From NCBI GenBank assembly GCA_013361075.1, contig JABWAJ010000184.1:1-9517 (forward strand): DNA of 9,517 nt, given 5' to 3'. Source of the stretch: Saprospiraceae bacterium (lineage in GTDB: Bacteria; Bacteroidota; Bacteroidia; Chitinophagales; Saprospiraceae). A model generated the notes under the pieces. The model was not told the origin of the DNA. It was given only the letters and a program-made list of their open reading frames with translations, and did no database searches. The position numbers were made by a program, and so were the translations under genes. Positions 6,349 to 9,517 of the stretch are shown piece by piece (positions within the stretch are counted from its first letter, which is position 1; each line of letters starts with the position of its first letter).

Positions 6349-6696
6349 TTGCAAAGATTTGTCCACACCGTAGTTTCTGAAAAGCCTGGTAAAGGCTGGG
6401 CAAACAAACAAAAACCTATGATTGAAGACTTTAAAATGTGGATAGAACGAAGCAACGAACTTGCCCGGCAGGCAGTTGAGGTGTATCAGCCAGAAGTGGA
6501 ACAACTCATCCGCAACCAAATGACCGATGAACACCAAATTCAACGCACACTGGATTACCTGCTTGATTTTTGTTTCGATGCCCAAATGCTGCTGCTTTTC
6601 AAAAAACTCTGCCGCTACTATTGGGAGATCAACCCGCGGGCAACCGCCGATTATATCAATTTTTACCGTGAAATGTGGGACGACGGAGGTAAATAG
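6349..6696 (+). CDS. Small conserved-looking protein, probably from a type I restriction-modification locus
   Basis: The protein is soluble-looking and mostly helical, with no signal peptide or membrane segment. I cannot name its family. The frame runs 115 codons from a TTG at 6349, or 92 from the ATG at 6418. The extra N-terminal part (RFVHTVVSEKPGKGWANKQ) reads like genuine protein, so the TTG start, or a lost upstream start, is plausible. The rest is rich in aromatic and acidic residues (QRTLDYLLDFCFDAQMLL, then a CRYYWEINPRATADYINFY stretch). Its TAG stop is separated by one base from the ATG of a gene stump that begins like HsdS, so the pair were very likely translationally coupled. By context it was probably an accessory protein of a restriction-modification operon. 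It appears intact while its partner is destroyed. Confidence 0.6.
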   Translation: MQRFVHTVVSEKPGKGWANKQKPMIEDFKMWIERSNELARQAVEVYQPEVEQLIRNQMTDEHQIQRTLDYLLDFCFDAQMLLLFKKLCRYYWEINPRATADYINFYREMWDDGGK

Positions 6697-6697
6697 A

Positions 6698-6787
6698 ATG
6701 AGGACAACTAAACTGGCAGGGTATGAGAAATATAAGCCTTCGGGCATGGAATGGCTTGGGGAGATTCCGGCGCGGGGTGTGAGGTGA
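6698..6787 (+). pseudogene. N-terminal stump of a type I restriction specificity subunit (HsdS)
   Basis: Twenty-nine codons starting one base after the preceding stop encode MRTTKLAGYEKYKPSGMEWL followed by GEIP. The YKPSG-x-EWLGEIP pattern is the usual opening of HsdS, the DNA-recognition subunit of type I restriction-modification enzymes, just before its first target-recognition domain. After GEIP the family normally continues with a residue pattern like HW; here ARGVR and a stop follow. Homology is therefore lost near base 6767, and both recognition domains are gone. No hsdM or hsdR lies in the window. The stump cannot function; it marks a deletion or insertion breakpoint. The short match makes this recognition strong but not absolute. 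Confidence 0.7.
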
Positions 6788-6834
6788 AGAATTAAAGCAA
6801 TTGTTAGGGGGATTTAACCTGAATTGAGCCCAGT

Positions 6835-6948
6835 ATGATTAATTTTAGTGAAATTTTCTTGTATTCAGATCAGCCGATGTGTTGCCCTAAATGTGGGGCA
6901 AGAACAGGCGTTTTGCCTAACCTGGCTTTCAGCCTTCAAAACCGATAA
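6835..6948 (+). pseudogene. Stump of a small zinc-ribbon-like protein
   Basis: A 37-codon frame from the ATG at 6835 reads MINFSEIFLYSDQPMCCPKC and then GARTG. The first 24 residues look like the start of a small protein with a zinc knuckle (C17-x2-C20 in a CPKCG context). A second cysteine pair, needed to complete a zinc ribbon, is missing, and the last dozen residues (VLPNLAFSLQNR) look unrelated. The stop codon is one base before the ATG of the alkylation repair gene, so the original 3' part was probably replaced when this junction formed. It could instead be a genuine tiny protein or a chance frame. The bases 6788-6834 between it and the HsdS stump hold nothing that I recognise. Confidence 0.4.
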
Positions 6949-6949
6949 C

Positions 6950-7648
6950 ATGCCCGTTACCTGCCAGCTCTCTCCTTCCGGATATTACCACAAAGTCGTT
7001 GCCCTTTTTCAGCAAAAAGGCGACCCGGATCGTGCACAGGGGCAGATGTGGTACATGCGTTACCAGTTTGAATATTTCGGCCTGAAAGCACCCGAGTGGC
7101 TGGCGTTGTCCAGAGAGTTGTTTGCAGCCTACGGCATTCCTGAAGGGGACTATTTGTTGCAAACGGCACGACTTTGCTACGAAGACGACCACCGGGAAGC
7201 GAACTATTTTGCCATCGAAATGGTGCAGAAAGTGATGAAGCAACAGCCCGAAAATCTGATTGATTTCCTGGAGGAACTAATCGTGACCAAATCCTGGTGG
7301 GATACGGTGGATTGGCTTTCCAAATTGGCAGGCATGCATTTTCAGCGCTTTCCACACCTGACCCAACCGGTCACCGAACGCTGGATGAATTCGGGCAATA
7401 TGTGGTTGCAGCGTGCAGCCATCATTTTTCAGCTAAAATTCAAGACCAAAACCGATACCGCCCTGCTGTTCGATTACATCCGGCGGGTGGCAGATTCGAA
7501 GGAATTTTTTCTGCAAAAAGCTGCAGGGTGGGCGCTTCGCGAATACTCCAAAACCGATCCGGAGGCTGTTGTGCAGTTCATCCGGGATACGCCGCTGGCC
7601 CCCCTCACAAAACGGGAAGGCATGAAGTGGTTGGTGAAAACTGGTTGA
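6950..7648 (+). CDS. DNA alkylation repair protein, AlkD-like HEAT-repeat glycosylase
   Basis: AlkD-type enzymes are DNA glycosylases built from HEAT-like helical repeats that remove N3- and N7-alkylated purines without base flipping. The 232-residue length matches the family (about 230-240). Residues corresponding to the AlkD active site are present: the SWWDTVDW motif (115-122) with W117 and catalytic D121, R155 in WLQRAAIIFQLK, and W194 in KAAGWALREYSKTDP. The C-terminal LAPLTKREGMKWL is also typical. The ATG at 6950 is chosen because it gives a full-length family N-terminus (SPSGYYHKVVALFQ); the frame is open to 6848, but that part is the zinc-ribbon stump read in another frame. No clear promoter is visible; the upstream DNA is a junction of gene remnants, so expression may have been rewired. 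The gene stands alone and converges on the SCO gene. Confidence 0.9.
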   Translation: MPVTCQLSPSGYYHKVVALFQQKGDPDRAQGQMWYMRYQFEYFGLKAPEWLALSRELFAAYGIPEGDYLLQTARLCYEDDHREANYFAIEMVQKVMKQQPENLIDFLEELIVTKSWWDTVDWLSKLAGMHFQRFPHLTQPVTERWMNSGNMWLQRAAIIFQLKFKTKTDTALLFDYIRRVADSKEFFLQKAAGWALREYSKTDPEAVVQFIRDTPLAPLTKREGMKWLVKTG

Positions 7649-7683
7649 TTTTTTGAACTAACGGAGCCAGCCGATGCTGCCAA

Positions 7684-8295
7684 TTATTGGGCCAGCAGCC
7701 AGTCTATGTCTTTCATGAACCGGGTTACTTCTTCCTCTTCGGTACCGTTGCAATATGCCCGGATGTGCCGGTTTTTGTCAATGAGCAGCAACCAGCCGCT
7801 GTGGTCGAAACCGCCGGGGGCATCAGGATTTTCTGTAGCGATGCTCATGTAGTCGTCGGCAATCGTGTAAATCTTATCTTTTTCACCGGTCACAAAATGC
7901 CATTTGTCAGAGGCGACGCCCATGCGGCCTGCATAGTCGTGGAGCTTCCCTACCGTATCCCGTTTCGGGTCAATGGTGTGCGACAAGAGCAGGAGGCGGT
8001 CATCGGTGCGGTATTTTTCGTACAGGCGCATCATTTGTTTTTTTACTTTCGGGCAAATGGTGGGGCAGGAGGTAAAGAAAAAATCAGCGATGTAAGCCTT
8101 GCCGGCAAAAGTAGCGTTGGTGATCTCCAGGCTGTCCTGATTGGTAAATGAAAAATCGGGAATGGTATGATAAATGGTGTCGCCTGTTGCCGGGTCAACG
8201 TCGTGGAAACCGAGTATGGGCAGGTTTTTTGGGATTTCAGGCAGGTTGCAGGAAAAAATCAAAAGCACTGCGAATGCAAAAAATAAATACTTCAT
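7684..8295 (-). CDS. SCO family protein (SCO1/SenC/PrrC), copper chaperone lipoprotein
   Basis: SCO proteins are thioredoxin-fold copper chaperones that deliver copper to the CuA site of cytochrome c oxidase or act in thiol redox control outside the cytoplasm. The start at 8295 gives MKYLFFAFAVLLIFSC, a lipoprotein signal peptide with the lipid-anchor Cys at 16; an earlier frame start would add ten residues before it. The copper-binding CPTIC motif is at C77 and C81 (FTSCPTICPKVKK). The third ligand is H165 in GGFDHSGWLLLID, and the SHTIDPKRDT segment (105-114) is a family signature. At 203 residues it is full length. It should be anchored to the membrane facing the periplasm. No oxidase genes are in the window. 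It is divergent from the small membrane protein at 8387, sharing a 91-bp intergenic region. Confidence 0.93.
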   Translation of the reverse strand: MKYLFFAFAVLLIFSCNLPEIPKNLPILGFHDVDPATGDTIYHTIPDFSFTNQDSLEITNATFAGKAYIADFFFTSCPTICPKVKKQMMRLYEKYRTDDRLLLLSHTIDPKRDTVGKLHDYAGRMGVASDKWHFVTGEKDKIYTIADDYMSIATENPDAPGGFDHSGWLLLIDKNRHIRAYCNGTEEEEVTRFMKDIDWLLAQ

Positions 8296-8322
8296 GATGG
8301 TGTACGATTTTGATACAAACAA

Positions 8323-8330
8323 CAAAAATA
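8323..8330 (-). promoter_or_regulatory. Candidate -7 box for the SCO gene
   Basis: On the minus strand these bases read TATTTTTG, an exact TAnnTTTG match, 27 bp before the ATG at 8295. No convincing -33 TTTG is seen at the usual spacing. Confidence 0.4.
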
Positions 8331-8353
8331 CAAACGGGGTGCGGCATTCTTAT

Positions 8354-8361
8354 TAGCTTTG
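8354..8361 (+). promoter_or_regulatory. Candidate -7 box for the small membrane protein gene
   Basis: TAGCTTTG matches TAnnTTTG and lies 25 bp before the ATG at 8387, a typical Bacteroidota distance. With the minus-strand box at 8323-8330 it makes a back-to-back divergent promoter region. Confidence 0.5.
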
Positions 8362-8386
8362 CCGTTCAAAATCGAAACTGCCGCGC

Positions 8387-8845
8387 ATGAAAACGCATCG
8401 CATTTCCAGCAACCTCACGTTGTTGTTCAAATTTTTCATCCCCATTTTCTGGGTCGTCTTTTTTGGCGCATTTACCGTGGTCGTTTTTGCCTACAACTAC
8501 GAATACTACGGCAACATTCCCGGCAGGACCATGCGGTGGGGCACCTTCTTATTTTATGCAGGCGGCGTTACCCTGATTGTGATGACGCTTTGGCGACTTA
8601 AGCGGGTGGAAACGGGTGAAGATTTCCTGTACATCACCGACTACTTCCGGCACCGGAAATACCCGTTTACAGGTGTGGAAAAGCTGGGCGAAACCAACTT
8701 GTTTCTGGTTAAAGTAGTTACCATACACTTCATTGTACCGGGCACCTTCGGCAAACGCATTTTTTTCATCGCCAGCACCCAGCGCTACCGGAAATTTTTG
8801 AATGAACACCCGGATTTGGCAGCAGCCTGGCTGGGAGAGCATTAG
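8387..8845 (+). CDS. Small two-helix membrane protein of unknown function
   Basis: I do not recognise a named family. The 152-residue protein has a short basic N-terminus, a hydrophobic helix at about 11-36 (LLFKFFIPIFWVVFFGAF and on), a short polar loop, a second helix at about 51-69 (WGTFLFYAGGVTLIVMTLW), then a basic RLKRVETGED turn and a soluble tail of about 80 residues with alternating hydrophobic residues suggestive of beta strands. Two helices followed by a beta-rich cytoplasmic tail recall bacterial PH-domain-like membrane proteins, but this is only an impression. By the positive-inside rule both ends face the cytoplasm. It has its own promoter-like box and is divergent from SCO, convergent with polA; neither neighbour explains it. 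It appears intact. Confidence 0.75.
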   Translation: MKTHRISSNLTLLFKFFIPIFWVVFFGAFTVVVFAYNYEYYGNIPGRTMRWGTFLFYAGGVTLIVMTLWRLKRVETGEDFLYITDYFRHRKYPFTGVEKLGETNLFLVKVVTIHFIVPGTFGKRIFFIASTQRYRKFLNEHPDLAAAWLGEH

Positions 8846-8854
8846 TGGATGTTG

Positions 8855-8876
8855 AAAAAGGCCGCCAAGCTTTTTT
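8855..8876. terminator. Possible bidirectional terminator between convergent genes
   Basis: AAAAAGGC (8855-8862) can pair with GCTTTTTT (8869-8876) over 8 bp, with one G·U pair and a 6-nt loop. The A-run on one side and T-run on the other would give a T-tract on either strand, fitting a shared terminator in the 53-bp gap between the membrane protein gene and polA. The stem is weak. Confidence 0.4.
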
Positions 8877-8898
8877 CCAGTTCCTTCTCTCCCCTTCC

Positions 8899-9517
8899 TC
8901 AGTGTGCTTCCCGCCAGTTTTCTCCGACGCCCATTTCCACCAGGATGGGTACCCGCAGGTTTGGCATGGCCTTGCTCATGCGGGTTTCGATGATGGGTTT
9001 GATGGCTTCCAGTTCCGGTTTGTATACGTCGAAAACCAATTCGTCGTGCACCTGCAGCACCATGCGGGAGCGGAAGTTGCCTGCATTCAGGTCCTCGTGG
9101 ATCCCGATCATCGCGATTTTGATCATATCGGCAGCAGAGCCCTGAATGGGCGTGTTGACGGCAATGCGTTCGGCCAGGCTGCGGTCCAGCGCATTTTGTG
9201 AGTTGATGTCGCGCAGGTGGCGGCGGCGGCCCATGAGAGTCATCACGTACCCATTTTTTCGGGCATCTTCCACCACTTGCTCCATGTAGGTCTTCAAACC
9301 TTTGTACTGACTGAAATATTGAGTGATCAAATCCGTTGCTTCGGTTCGTTTGATGCCCAACTGACGCGACAGGTTTGTGGCTCCGGCGCCGTAAATGATG
9401 CTGAAGTTGACGGTTTTGGCCCGGTAGCGCTGTTCCCGCGTTACTTCTTCAAAAGGCACCCCAAACACCCGGGCCGCTGTCGCACTGTGAATATCCTGAT
9501 TGGCCTGGAAAGCTTCC
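8899..9517 (-). CDS. polA: DNA polymerase I, C-terminal part (gene continues beyond window)
   Basis: These 205 residues are the last part of the polymerase domain of family A DNA polymerase I, which fills gaps in repair and Okazaki fragment maturation. The frame is open to the window edge and reads EAFQANQDIHSATAARVFGV, a normal interior Pol I sequence, so the start lies beyond 9517. Counting from the edge, the O-helix motif B is at about 27-43 (REQRYRAKTVNFSIIYG), with the template- and dNTP-contacting Lys34, Phe38 and Tyr42. The TPIQGSAADMIK segment follows, and motif C is QVHDELVFD with the metal-binding Asp158. Motif A and the exonuclease domains lie outside. The protein ends normally at GENWREAH. 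The Ser in NFSIIYG, where E. coli has Gly, looks like a lineage variant rather than damage. Confidence 0.97.
   Translation of the reverse strand, partial: EAFQANQDIHSATAARVFGVPFEEVTREQRYRAKTVNFSIIYGAGATNLSRQLGIKRTEATDLITQYFSQYKGLKTYMEQVVEDARKNGYVMTLMGRRRHLRDINSQNALDRSLAERIAVNTPIQGSAADMIKIAMIGIHEDLNAGNFRSRMVLQVHDELVFDVYKPELEAIKPIIETRMSKAMPNLRVPILVEMGVGENWREAH

Noticed and set aside
6848..6949. Upstream extension of the alkylation repair gene
   Set aside because: The added residues do not match the AlkD family and are an out-of-frame reading of the zinc-ribbon stump. The ATG at 6950 gives a full-length protein.
7649..7683. Terminator between the repair gene and the SCO gene
   Set aside because: There is a short T-run at the end of the repair gene but no convincing stem in the 35-bp gap.

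Overview
The window looks like a chromosome segment of a Bacteroidota bacterium. A Saprospiraceae-like lineage is plausible, but that is only a guess. The grounds are the NusA, IF2 and Pol I sequences, the very long proline/glycine-rich IF2, the absence of Shine-Dalgarno sites before well-supported starts, and several TAnnTTTG boxes of the Bacteroidota -7 promoter type. It splits into two housekeeping ends and a scarred accessory stretch in the middle.

Left end (1-4663): the 3' part of nusA, a strong intrinsic terminator, a candidate promoter, then complete infB (translation initiation factor IF2) closed by a GC-rich hairpin. NusA and IF2 often share one operon; here the terminator and promoter between them suggest partly separate transcription.

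Middle (about 4664-6949): mostly remnants and mobile DNA. In order it holds a pyrimidine-rich stretch; a short open frame for the C-terminal part of a formylglycine-generating-enzyme-like (C-type-lectin fold) protein, whose last 30 codons resemble the variable region of a diversity-generating retroelement target; a hairpin/T-tract terminator; two 52-bp tandem palindromic repeats; an intact IS200/IS605-type Y1 transposase (RAYT-like); five and a half 50-bp palindromic repeats of the same family in the opposite orientation; a second GTAG-plus-palindrome repeat; a small uncharacterised protein directly coupled to a 29-codon stump of a type I restriction specificity subunit (HsdS); and a stump of a small zinc-ribbon protein.

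Right end (6950-9517): an intact AlkD-type DNA alkylation repair protein; a convergent SCO-family copper chaperone lipoprotein; divergently from it a small two-helix membrane protein of unknown function; and, convergent with that, the 3' end of polA.

Two things deserve attention. One is the transposase with inverted flanking arrays of bulged-hairpin repeats, a REP/RAYT-like unit that seems to have amplified recently. The other is the retroelement-like codon pattern at the end of the lectin-fold fragment. No reverse transcriptase or template repeat is visible here, so the second remains a hypothesis.
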